DNA from: Acidimicrobiales bacterium
Lineage (GTDB): Bacteria; Actinomycetota; Actinomycetes; Mycobacteriales; QHCE01
Assembly (NCBI GenBank): GCA_003243955.1
Contig: QHCE01000002.1
Coordinates: 1-59,687 of the forward strand
Reading direction: 5' to 3'
DNA length: 59,687 nt
Of the stretch, positions 19,001-27,704 are shown in pieces. The notes under the pieces were generated by a model. That model was not told the DNA's origin, did not search any database, and saw only the letters and a list, made by a program, of their open reading frames with translations. The position numbers and the translations under genes were made by a program. Numbering within the stretch: position 1 is the stretch's first letter; the number at the start of each line of letters is the position of its first letter.

Positions 19001-20473
19001 ATGAGCGCGACGGCCAACTGGTATCCAAATCCTGAAAATCCAACTCAGTGGCGCTACTGGAATGGATTCGCATGGACCCAGCACCGGGCTCCACGGGTGC
19101 CTCCCTTGGTTCCCGCAGCCATTCCAGCTCCTGCCGTAGCTCCAGTCACCGTGGTGACTCCGGCCGACTCGCAGCATGTGGCCGATAGATCCCACGATCA
19201 GCCGGAAGCATCCACGTCCGTCCCGGTGACGGCGGCGCCTAAAGTTCCGCTCTTCGGTGCCCGTGCCCTCGCCAAGGAATCGGTCGCCGAGATCGCAAAA
19301 CTTCGCGACGACATGAATCGGCTGGGCATGCTCGACATCATCGAACTTGAGCAGGAAAAGAAGAGGCTCACAGCCGCGGTCGAAGAGCAGCGTGTGACCT
19401 TGGATCAAGAAGCTGTCGAGCTCGGTAAACGTCTGGGTGAGCTCCGCAAACAGGTCCTTGTCACCGAAGAGACCGCCGTCCTCCAGGAAGCCGGTATCTA
19501 CGAGTACCGGCACCCCTTGAGCGATTCGATCGCCTATCGAGTAGAGCTTGCGAAGCTACAGGACAAGATCAAAACAATGGCACGCAAGAATGGCGGTGCC
19601 ATTCAGACGGCACAGGACTGGACCGTCAACGGATCTCAGGTCCAGGGCCGCAAAATGCTCAACGACTTTTCCAAGCTCATGCTGCGGGCATACAACGCCG
19701 AAGCGGACAACCTGGTGCGTGGACTGAAACCTTACAAACTCCAATCCGCCGAAGAACGGCTCGACAAGGTCGCCACCACCATTGCCAAGTTGGGCACCAC
19801 CATGAGCATTGGTATCTCGCTTCCCTATCACCAATTACGCCTATGGGAACTCGCTCTGACCGCGGACTTCCAGGAAAAACTGGCAGAGGAAAAGGATCGG
19901 GAACGCGAGGAGCGGGCGCGGCTGCGCGAGGAACGCAAAGTTCAGCAAGAGATCGAGCGAGAATGCGAGCGGCTAGAAAAGGAGCGGCAGCACTACGTCA
20001 ACGCGCTGCGCGGCTTGACCGACGAACAGGCGAGGAAGCGTCTGGAGGATGGACTCAGAAAGGTCGAGAAATCTATCGATGACGTGGACTATCGGGCGGC
20101 GAACATCCGCGCCGGCTACGTCTACGTGATCTCCAATGTCGGCGCATTCGGCGATCGCATGATCAAGGTCGGCATGACCCGCCGTCTCGAACCCATGGAA
20201 CGTGTCCGGGAACTTGGCGACGCATCCGTGCCGTTTAAGTTTGACGTGCACGCTTTGTTTTTCTCCGCCGACGCGGTCGGCATCGAAACCGAGATGCACA
20301 AGCGTCTCGCCGATCGCAGAGTGAACCGCGTCAATCTCCGACGGGAGTTCTTCCATGCCACCCCAGGTGAGGCCCGCAGCCACCTCAGTCAGCTGGCCGG
20401 GGAGCTCCTGACCTTCGAGGAGCAGCCCGAGGCCATCGAGTACCACCAGAGCATGAACGCTTCTCTAGCCTGA
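19001..20473 (+). CDS. DUF2510 + DUF4041-like coiled coil + C-terminal T5orf172/GIY-YIG-like protein
   Basis: N-term TANWYPNPENPTQWRYWNGFAWTQH; Glu/Arg-rich coiled coil; C-term GYVYVISNVGAFGDRMIKVGMTRRLEPMERVRELGDASVPFKFDVHALFFSADAVGIETEMHKRLADRRVN. Confidence 0.82.
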   Translation: MSATANWYPNPENPTQWRYWNGFAWTQHRAPRVPPLVPAAIPAPAVAPVTVVTPADSQHVADRSHDQPEASTSVPVTAAPKVPLFGARALAKESVAEIAKLRDDMNRLGMLDIIELEQEKKRLTAAVEEQRVTLDQEAVELGKRLGELRKQVLVTEETAVLQEAGIYEYRHPLSDSIAYRVELAKLQDKIKTMARKNGGAIQTAQDWTVNGSQVQGRKMLNDFSKLMLRAYNAEADNLVRGLKPYKLQSAEERLDKVATTIAKLGTTMSIGISLPYHQLRLWELALTADFQEKLAEEKDREREERARLREERKVQQEIERECERLEKERQHYVNALRGLTDEQARKRLEDGLRKVEKSIDDVDYRAANIRAGYVYVISNVGAFGDRMIKVGMTRRLEPMERVRELGDASVPFKFDVHALFFSADAVGIETEMHKRLADRRVNRVNLRREFFHATPGEARSHLSQLAGELLTFEEQPEAIEYHQSMNASLA

Positions 20474-20474
20474 G

Positions 20475-20548
20475 CGGAGTCCATCGGCGTGCGGTTCAAG
20501 CGACGCTGCGCCGTAGTGCCTCGTAGGCGTAGCGGCTGAGGTTAGCTC
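20475..20548. repeat. duplicated hsdR 3' end, left copy
   Basis: 53 bp (20483-20535) identical to 22193-22245, plus shared flanks with 1-nt and 7-nt indels. Confidence 0.93.
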
Positions 20549-20561
20549 CACCCGAGAAAAC

Positions 20562-21188
20562 TTGGGCTCCATGGAAGTTACATGTAGTGTAGTTTTCGTG
20601 CAGCCTCGAGGGTTAGATCTTCTTTACGATGTCGCCGAGCCACAGGGGGGGTACTTCACTACACGCTTGGCGGCCACAACCGGAGTCTCCACCCGACTTC
20701 TCACCCATTACGCCGCTGCTGGAGACATCAAGCGAGTTGCGCACGGAGTGTATCGGCTAGAGCGGTTTCCAGCGCATCGTTTCGGTGACATGATCGCCGC
20801 GACCCTGTGGGCCGGTCCGGGTAGCGCGATCAGTCACGACAGCGCATTGACGGTATATGAACTCGCCGGGGCGATGCCGGCGGTCATTCACATCACCGTG
20901 CCTCATCGGTTCCGAGGCAGACGCCCTGGAACCGTCATCCACCAGCAAGCCCTCACACCACGCGAGGTCACCGTATGGGACGACGTACCGGTTACTGTCA
21001 TCGAGCGGACCATCGTCGACGTTGCCACCGGCATTGACCCCTCACTTGCCGCCGAAGCCGTGCAGCAGGCTCAGCAGCAAGGCCTGACCACCCGTGAGCG
21101 GCTCATCGCCTACGCTGACGCGCACCCGGACCACGCCGCGTTGCGCCGCATGCTCGAGCTTGACAAGGCTCGACTCAGGGCGGTGTAA
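20562..21188 (+). CDS. AbiEi-like antitoxin of a type IV toxin-antitoxin system
   Basis: GYFTTRLAATTGVSTRLLTHYAAAGDIKRVAHGVYRLERFP...ISHDSALTVYELAGAMPAVIHITVP; start codon uncertain. Confidence 0.87.
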   Translation: MGSMEVTCSVVFVQPRGLDLLYDVAEPQGGYFTTRLAATTGVSTRLLTHYAAAGDIKRVAHGVYRLERFPAHRFGDMIAATLWAGPGSAISHDSALTVYELAGAMPAVIHITVPHRFRGRRPGTVIHQQALTPREVTVWDDVPVTVIERTIVDVATGIDPSLAAEAVQQAQQQGLTTRERLIAYADAHPDHAALRRMLELDKARLRAV

Positions 21189-21190
21189 AT

Positions 21191-22108
21191 ATGACAAGTC
21201 GATATCTGAAGCCGCAGGCACTGCGCAAAGCGCTAGAAGATCGTCTCAAGACCTACAGCCGCGAATCTGGCCTGCCCTTGGATCGGCTCCGCAAAGAGGC
21301 CGCCTTCCAACGTCTGCTCGCCCGAATCGCCGCAGTCGCCCCAACTGGCAGCTGGGCTCTCAAAGGCGGCCAAGCTATGATCGCCCGCAGCGGCAACCAT
21401 GCCCGAGCTACAGCTGATGCCGACGCAACCTGGCGAGCCGCAACCGTCCAGCTCCAGGCAACCCTGGCTGCCGCCGCAGCGCTCAACCTCGATGACCATT
21501 TTCAGTTCCTCATCGCCCCACCAACCAGTATGCGCGGCGAAGGGCCTGACGGCGCCGTCCGATTCGGCGTCCAAGCCCGCCTCGCCGGTCGGCTGTTCGA
21601 ACCGCTGCGCCTTGACATCAACCTGGCCCCGGACGACCCCAGACCCATCGAGCAGTTGTCGTTGCGCAACTTCTTCGACTTTCTTGAACTGCCCACTGTC
21701 GTCGTCCCGGCAATCAGCCCTGGGCAGCAACTCGCTGAAAAACTCCACGCCTACACCCGCGACTACGGCCTACACGAAAACACGAGAGCTAAAGATCTCT
21801 ACGACATGCTTCTCATAGCCGCCGATTTGACGATTCCCACTCTCGGTGACCTCGTCGACGCCTGTGCAACGACTTTTGCACTCCGCGAGACCCCATGGCC
21901 TCCGCAACGTCTCAACCCACCACCGCTTACCTGGATCGGACCGTGGGCCGGCTTCGTCCGTGACTACGGCACCAGATTCTTGACCCTCGACAGTGCATAT
22001 CAAGCACTCACCGCGTTCTGGCGGCCAGCACTCAGCTTCACAGAACCCGCCGACAGCAGCTGGGATAGCACTACTTGGACCTGGTCCTCTTCCGGCCATG
22101 TCGGCTGA
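21191..22108 (+). CDS. AbiEii/AbiGii-like nucleotidyltransferase toxin
   Basis: Adjacent to AbiEi; GSWALKGGQAMIARSGNHARATADADATWRA nucleotidyltransferase segment; GQQLAEKLHAYTR...RAKDLYDMLL. Confidence 0.88.
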   Translation: MTSRYLKPQALRKALEDRLKTYSRESGLPLDRLRKEAAFQRLLARIAAVAPTGSWALKGGQAMIARSGNHARATADADATWRAATVQLQATLAAAAALNLDDHFQFLIAPPTSMRGEGPDGAVRFGVQARLAGRLFEPLRLDINLAPDDPRPIEQLSLRNFFDFLELPTVVVPAISPGQQLAEKLHAYTRDYGLHENTRAKDLYDMLLIAADLTIPTLGDLVDACATTFALRETPWPPQRLNPPPLTWIGPWAGFVRDYGTRFLTLDSAYQALTAFWRPALSFTEPADSSWDSTTWTWSSSGHVG

Positions 22109-22185
22109 ACTTCCACCGGGCGAGGTTAAGAGAACTGCAGATGCCGTACTGCAAGCGCAAGGGAACCACCACCTGGCACTGGCGC

Positions 22186-22265
22186 CGGAGTCATCGGCGT
22201 GCGGTTCAAGCGACGCTGCGCCGTAGTGCCTCGTAGGCGTAGCGGCGGGCGGCTGAGGTTAGCTC
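22186..22265. repeat. duplicated hsdR 3' end, right copy (within hsdR and its downstream flank)
   Basis: See 20475-20548. Confidence 0.93.
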
Positions 22266-25200
22266 AGATTTGAAGACGTCGTCGTCGCTGAACCGCTGCA
22301 GGACTACGGTGTTGTCCTCAATTCGTGCGATCAGTTTGTCCTCGAACACGCCGTCGAAGACGTGCCCGAAGTCCTCCTCGTTGTTGGCAAACGCCGCCGC
22401 TTTCACCTTTGGAGCAGTCATTGCGTCGCGTGCGGAATTTACGACCAGGTCGCCGTCGCCGAGGTTGACGCCGAACTTCTCGTTGAGCCCTTCGATCAGC
22501 TCCGACAGGGGCACCTGGCCTGGCTCGGTGCGGCTACCAGCGCCGTCACCGGTGAATCCGGGCAGCAGCTGCTCGCCCTGCGGCGTGAGACGCACGTCGT
22601 GCTCGCCGGTGCGGGTGATGCGCAGGTGGGTGAGGTCGACCTGCCCGAGGTCGACGCCGGGGTCTTCACGCCGCGGCAGTCGATTGAGTAGGTGGCGCCC
22701 GTAGAGGTAGAGCCGTTCCAGCTCGGGATCGACGTAGGGAACGACCTGAGACAAGAAGCCATACATGCGGGTGTAGTCCCGCAGCGCGGAGCGGAACTCC
22801 TCTGCCGCGTCCGAATCGTCGTCCATCAGCGCCGCGAAGCGGTCCCGAGCCGGATCGGTGAAGCGGTAAAGATCAGCGTGGGCGCGCTGCCACTGCGCAT
22901 CAGTGATCGCGCTCTGCTCAGCATGCAGGTAGGCGGCTACGAAAGCGTCCATCTCGGAATCGATGAGCAGCGCCGAGTCCATCACCGCCCGCTGTGCGGC
23001 GTAGAGCAGGTTGGGGTCGGTCGGAGCAGCGATCGCACTCTCGTAGAACGGTGCGAACGCGTCCTTGATCTCCTCGGCCTCATTGGCGAAGTCGATCACG
23101 AACAGGTCTTCCTGGCTTTTGCGCGGATGGGTCCGGTTGAGTCGTGAGAGAGTCTGCACGGCGGCAACACCCTCCAGCTTCTTGTCCACGTACATCGTGG
23201 TGAGCAGCGGCTGATCGAACCCGGTCTGATATTTGTCAGCTACCACGAGAATTCGATACTCAGGCTGTGGGTTCGCCGCGGCGGATGGATCGTCGGCTTT
23301 GGTGTAACCGAACTTCTGGGGTAGCGCGGATTCGCTGAAGCCGTTGATGCCCGGCTCGGTGACCTTGTCTTCGGGGTTCCTATCGACTTCCAGCTCGCCG
23401 GAGAACGCCACCAGCACGCCGCAGTCGTGGTAGCCGCGGACCTGCGCGTATGCCTTGATCTTGCGGTACAGCTTCACGGCGTGCTCGCGAGAGCGGGTAA
23501 CGACCAGCGCCTTCGCGCGACCGTCGAGTTTGGCCGCAACTTTGTCATGGAAGTGTTCAACGATGATCTCGGCCCGTTGTTCAAGGCTAGCTGGGCTGAG
23601 CACCGCGAACCGCGCGAGCTGCGCGCTGGCCTTGCGTTCGTCGACTTCCCGGTCATCGGGGTTCCCATTGGCAAGCTTCCAGTACGTCTTGTAGGTGACA
23701 TAGTTGCGCAGCACGTCGAGGATGAAGCCCTCATCGATGGCTTGGCGCATCGAGTAGATGTGGAATGCCTGAAGGTTTCCGGTAACCGGATGGGGTGTAC
23801 CGAACAGCTCCAGCGTTTTCGCTTTCGGTGTTGCGGTGAACGCGAAGTACGACAGCGTGTCGTGCTTGCCTCTGGCGAGCGCGGAGGCGGTGAGCAGGTC
23901 GTCGTTGTCAGTAATGTCGTCGGTGCCGAGCTTGAGCAGTACTTTTTTCAGCGCCGCCGACGATTCGCCGGATTGCGAGGAGTGCGCCTCGTCCACGATG
24001 AGCGCGAACTTTTTACCGCGCAGGTCGGTTACTTTGTCCAGGACGTGCGGAAAGGTCTGTAGCGTGACGATGAGAATCTTGGTGGTTTCTCCGGACAGCG
24101 CCTCGGCGACTTGATCGGACTTCGATCCCTCCGACTTCTCGCTGATCTTGCGCACAACACCGGAGCGATGCTCGAACTGGTAGATGGTGTCTTGTAGCTG
24201 CCGGTCCAGCACGGACCGGTCGGTGATCACGATGACCTTGTTGAATACCGGCTCGTTCTCCGCGCTATGCAGGTTGGACAACCGGTGCGCGAGCCACGCA
24301 ATGGTGTTGGACTTGCCGGAGCCCGCCGAGTGCTGGATGAGGTAGTTGTGTCCGGAGCCATGGTGTGCCGCGTGCTCGGTGAGCGCGCAGACAGCGTGCC
24401 ACTGGTGGAAACGCGGGAAGATCGTCGGCCGTTCGTGCACGTTTTTCCTGCCGCCCGCTCTGCCACTGGAGCTGGCATCGGGGACCTTCTCCACGTGCAG
24501 GAACCGCCGGGTCAGGTCGAGCCACGCTTCGGGCTGCCACACTTGCTCCCACAGGTAGGAGGTGCGATAGCCGTCGTCGTGGGCGGCCGGGTTTCCGGCG
24601 CCACCGTCGATGCCGGGGCCGCTGGATCCGGTGTTGAACGGAAGAAAGCGCGTCTTCTCGCCGGCGAGCCGGGTGGTGATGAACACGAGCTCCGGATCGA
24701 CCGCGAAGTGCACCAGTGTTCGGCGCGCGAACAGTAGCTCGCGTGGGTCACGATCACGGCGGTACTGGGCTTTGGCATGCTCGACGGTCTGGTCGGTGAG
24801 CGGGTTTTTCAGTTCGGCGGTGGCCACGGGGATGCCGTTGATGAAGAGCGCGAGGTCGAGGGATTTATCCGGGGCTTTGGTCGAATACCGCAGCTGACGG
24901 GTGACCGATAGTCGATTGTGGCGGTACTGCACCAGCGCGTCGTCGGCAAGTGTGTGCGCGGGGCTAAAGTAGACCAGCCGGATCAACACGCCCCGATCTT
25001 TTACTCCGTGCCGCAGCACATCGAGTACGCCACGGGCGTCGATCTCCCGCGCGAGGTGCTGTTGGAACCTTCGCTGAGTGGCGGCCTGATCACCGCCGTC
25101 GAAGTGCACCAGCTGCTTCCATTGCTCAATTTGGGTGGCACCGATGAACGTGAACAGCTGATCGGTGTCGAGCCCAAGTTTCCGGTCGTATCCGTCGGGC

Positions 25201-25277
25201 AACCCCTGGTGCCAGCCCGAGCCGAGCAACACCCGCTCGATCGCGTCTTCGAACGCGATCTCTTTGTGCACGCTCAC
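22206..25277 (-). CDS. hsdR: type I restriction endonuclease subunit R
   Basis: 1023 aa; YSTKAPDKSLDLALFINGIPVATAELKNPLT; HSAGSGKSNTIAWLAHRL Walker A; LIVDEAHSSQSG. Confidence 0.96.
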   Translation of the reverse strand: MSVHKEIAFEDAIERVLLGSGWHQGLPDGYDRKLGLDTDQLFTFIGATQIEQWKQLVHFDGGDQAATQRRFQQHLAREIDARGVLDVLRHGVKDRGVLIRLVYFSPAHTLADDALVQYRHNRLSVTRQLRYSTKAPDKSLDLALFINGIPVATAELKNPLTDQTVEHAKAQYRRDRDPRELLFARRTLVHFAVDPELVFITTRLAGEKTRFLPFNTGSSGPGIDGGAGNPAAHDDGYRTSYLWEQVWQPEAWLDLTRRFLHVEKVPDASSSGRAGGRKNVHERPTIFPRFHQWHAVCALTEHAAHHGSGHNYLIQHSAGSGKSNTIAWLAHRLSNLHSAENEPVFNKVIVITDRSVLDRQLQDTIYQFEHRSGVVRKISEKSEGSKSDQVAEALSGETTKILIVTLQTFPHVLDKVTDLRGKKFALIVDEAHSSQSGESSAALKKVLLKLGTDDITDNDDLLTASALARGKHDTLSYFAFTATPKAKTLELFGTPHPVTGNLQAFHIYSMRQAIDEGFILDVLRNYVTYKTYWKLANGNPDDREVDERKASAQLARFAVLSPASLEQRAEIIVEHFHDKVAAKLDGRAKALVVTRSREHAVKLYRKIKAYAQVRGYHDCGVLVAFSGELEVDRNPEDKVTEPGINGFSESALPQKFGYTKADDPSAAANPQPEYRILVVADKYQTGFDQPLLTTMYVDKKLEGVAAVQTLSRLNRTHPRKSQEDLFVIDFANEAEEIKDAFAPFYESAIAAPTDPNLLYAAQRAVMDSALLIDSEMDAFVAAYLHAEQSAITDAQWQRAHADLYRFTDPARDRFAALMDDDSDAAEEFRSALRDYTRMYGFLSQVVPYVDPELERLYLYGRHLLNRLPRREDPGVDLGQVDLTHLRITRTGEHDVRLTPQGEQLLPGFTGDGAGSRTEPGQVPLSELIEGLNEKFGVNLGDGDLVVNSARDAMTAPKVKAAAFANNEEDFGHVFDGVFEDKLIARIEDNTVVLQRFSDDDVFKSELTSAARRYAYEALRRSVA

Positions 25278-25343
25278 GGCGTAAGCCCCCCTGTGTCGTC
25301 GGCGTGGCAGCTCTTGGCGAAACCAGGACAGCCATTCCCCGGC

Positions 25344-25847
25344 CTACCCAGTGCGATCAGCACCCCGGTCTCCGACAGTACGCGGCTCCCGACGGTATCG
25401 GGAAACCTGACGGTCGAGTGCTCGGTACACGGCATCACGATCTAGGTCGCGTTGGTCAAGGAGGAAGGAGTCTTGATCGGTCACCTCAATGTCATAGGGC
25501 GCCGTTGAGCTAGACGGAAAGTCGCGGATGTTCTGGGTAACGATCACGTCGGCTCGGCCTCGAACGGCGGCCGCGAGGACGTGTCGGTCCTTTAGATCGT
25601 TAGTCATAGCACTTGTGAGCGATCTGTACCCTGTGACAATGGCGCCAGGGAAATGCTTGGCCATCTGCCCAATGCGGTAATCGACCCCGGTCTCCGTTAC
25701 ACGATGCTCTAGCAGGTTTCGGCGCAGCTCATCGAGGATGTCCTGTGACCACAGCGGCTGGAATAGGCCCTCTTCCGCAACGGTCAGCAGCGTGTCACAA
25801 AGCAGAGGTTTGAACAGCACACATGTATCGAGGAGCGCTCGAAACAT
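25344..25847 (-). CDS. PIN-domain protein, candidate VapC-like toxin
   Basis: MFRALLDTCVLFKPLLCDTLL...WSQDILDELRRNL...DLKDRHVLAAAVRGRADVIVTQNIRDFP. Confidence 0.82.
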   Translation of the reverse strand: MFRALLDTCVLFKPLLCDTLLTVAEEGLFQPLWSQDILDELRRNLLEHRVTETGVDYRIGQMAKHFPGAIVTGYRSLTSAMTNDLKDRHVLAAAVRGRADVIVTQNIRDFPSSSTAPYDIEVTDQDSFLLDQRDLDRDAVYRALDRQVSRYRREPRTVGDRGADRTG

Positions 25848-26335
25848 CAGCCTGCGGCTTCCGAATGGTCCGGCAGCCGCTTGGTTACCGCGTCTTCGGA
25901 GAGGTCGTAAAGCCCGGCTTCTTCGGATGCTCGCACCATCTCGTCGAGGCCAGCCGCGCGGGCGCGATGAGCTCGTGCTTGGTAGGCGAGCAGATCGCGT
26001 AGTCGGACCCGACGATGCCGGCCGGGTTTGTCGAAGGGAATCTCGCCGGCCTCCAGCAACCGGACCAGGGTGGGGCGAGAGATCCCTAATAGGTCGGCGG
26101 CCTGGCTCGTGGTCAACACGGTGTGCCGGGGGGCGACAGTTATCGCCAACCCCTGCGAGAGCACGGCGGCGACATCCTTCAGAACCTCGTACAGTTCCTC
26201 TGGAAGCTCGATATGTGTGCCGTCGGCAGCCACGAGTGCCGGGCGACCCGGCACCGTCAGTGCCGCCAACAGATTGGCCATCCGCCGCCCCGACTCGGCG
26301 GGCATAACGGTTCGCTCAGTCAGGGTTGCGTCCAT
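25847..26335 (-). CDS. helix-turn-helix (excisionase-like) protein, candidate antitoxin of the PIN protein
   Basis: TVLTTSQAADLLGISRPTLVRLLEAGEIPFDKPGRHRRVRLRDLLAYQ; abuts the PIN gene. Confidence 0.82.
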   Translation of the reverse strand: MDATLTERTVMPAESGRRMANLLAALTVPGRPALVAADGTHIELPEELYEVLKDVAAVLSQGLAITVAPRHTVLTTSQAADLLGISRPTLVRLLEAGEIPFDKPGRHRRVRLRDLLAYQARAHRARAAGLDEMVRASEEAGLYDLSEDAVTKRLPDHSEAAG

Positions 26336-26438
26336 GTATCAACAGTACGATTAAAACGAACAAAACGAAAGAGATTTATCGGAATCCGTCCGCGAGCGCA
26401 TTGGAGCACCGGGACCATCTGGAACGTAGGAACCGCTA

Positions 26439-27704
26439 CTAGACCTCGATTCCCTGCGCCGTCGTGACATCAATCTGCCCAGTGACAGCTGCCGTGATCA
26501 GCGCTTGGCGGCGCTCGGCGAGGAGCTCTGCACTTTTCGAGAGACGTTCGCGCGTCTCTCGAGTCCAGTCACACCACTTTTGGATATGACCGACAAATTT
26601 TTCCTGTTCCGCCAGAGAGACGTGTGGAATTCGAATCTCGCGTATGTCTTCAGCCCTGAGTTTTATCGTTTGACCTGACTGTCCCCGTAAGAGGAGGTCA
26701 ATTTGACCTCGAACCGACTGGCTAGCCAAGAAAAACCTCACTGCTTCAGCCCGCCACCCTTCTGAGAGTGTCAGCCGATAAAGAAGGTCGCTAAGTAGTA
26801 AGCGTCGCCCATTCGTCTTAGCAGTAGCTGCCACACCGACATTGGACGAAGAACCACTTCCGCGCGTCATCAATAAGTCTCCGTCATTAATTCGATAGCG
26901 TAGATCTGGATTTTGCCCGACCGGCAACCGTTTATGCTCACGAGGCTTAAAGATCCCTGCGCTTACCGAACTTGTCTTTAGAACTCCCCACTCATCAGAG
27001 TCTGCTTCCTCGTCGTAGCATTGTGGACTCCACCCCTGTTCAAGGCGTACGACTACGTGACGAAGGGGGATTTCATCTGTCCGTCTCGCAAGCAGGGATA
27101 CTTCACTCGCTAGTGTGATCGAGAACCGCTCAACTATCAGCGCTTCCTGACGCATTCTGCGGACGTGTACTTGACTCATTCGTCCCGTCTCGGCGTCGAG
27201 GAAGTCGGCGATGCGCCGCTGCTCGTCGAGTGGCGGCAGAAGTGCTGGGATTTTTCGAAACTCTTCGAACGGTAAGTCCCATTGGTTTGGGCGAATCCCC
27301 TTGGATACTGCCCGATACATGTGAATGTAAGGACGTGACCGCAGCAAATAGTGCGCAAAGCGTGGGTACAGTTCGTTGGTTAAACTGCAGACGAAGTAAG
27401 CAGGGCTGACAATTCCTTCAGCCTCAGAGACAGCAAGTGATCCTTGCCACGTCTTCATCTTGTTAAGAACAAGATCTCCTGGACGGACATACCTATAGGT
27501 GCTCAGATCTTCACTCGGCTTGTTGAAGTTGTCGTTGCGGCTTCCTTTAGGTACGACCCCGTAATCTCGGTAGACCGAGAGCAGTTCAGACTCTGGGCGG
27601 TTAGTTATGTCTCGTCGCCTGAGTAAAGTCCATAAGGGGCGTCTGCCCCAGTGAGATGGGGCAGCTTCGAGTGGTCTTGCATCAATCGAATATGCCGCAC
27701 TCAC
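26439..27704 (-). CDS. hsdS: type I restriction-modification specificity subunit S
   Basis: Between hsdM and hsdR; two target-recognition halves; IPALLPPLDEQRRIADFLDAETGRM and IRIPHVSLAEQEKFVGHIQ. Confidence 0.92.
   Translation of the reverse strand: MSAAYSIDARPLEAAPSHWGRRPLWTLLRRRDITNRPESELLSVYRDYGVVPKGSRNDNFNKPSEDLSTYRYVRPGDLVLNKMKTWQGSLAVSEAEGIVSPAYFVCSLTNELYPRFAHYLLRSRPYIHMYRAVSKGIRPNQWDLPFEEFRKIPALLPPLDEQRRIADFLDAETGRMSQVHVRRMRQEALIVERFSITLASEVSLLARRTDEIPLRHVVVRLEQGWSPQCYDEEADSDEWGVLKTSSVSAGIFKPREHKRLPVGQNPDLRYRINDGDLLMTRGSGSSSNVGVAATAKTNGRRLLLSDLLYRLTLSEGWRAEAVRFFLASQSVRGQIDLLLRGQSGQTIKLRAEDIREIRIPHVSLAEQEKFVGHIQKWCDWTRETRERLSKSAELLAERRQALITAAVTGQIDVTTAQGIEV

Noticed and set aside
22270-25445. 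Several 140-210 aa plus-strand ORFs
   Set aside because: Antisense to hsdR; no recognisable domains, no RBS context.
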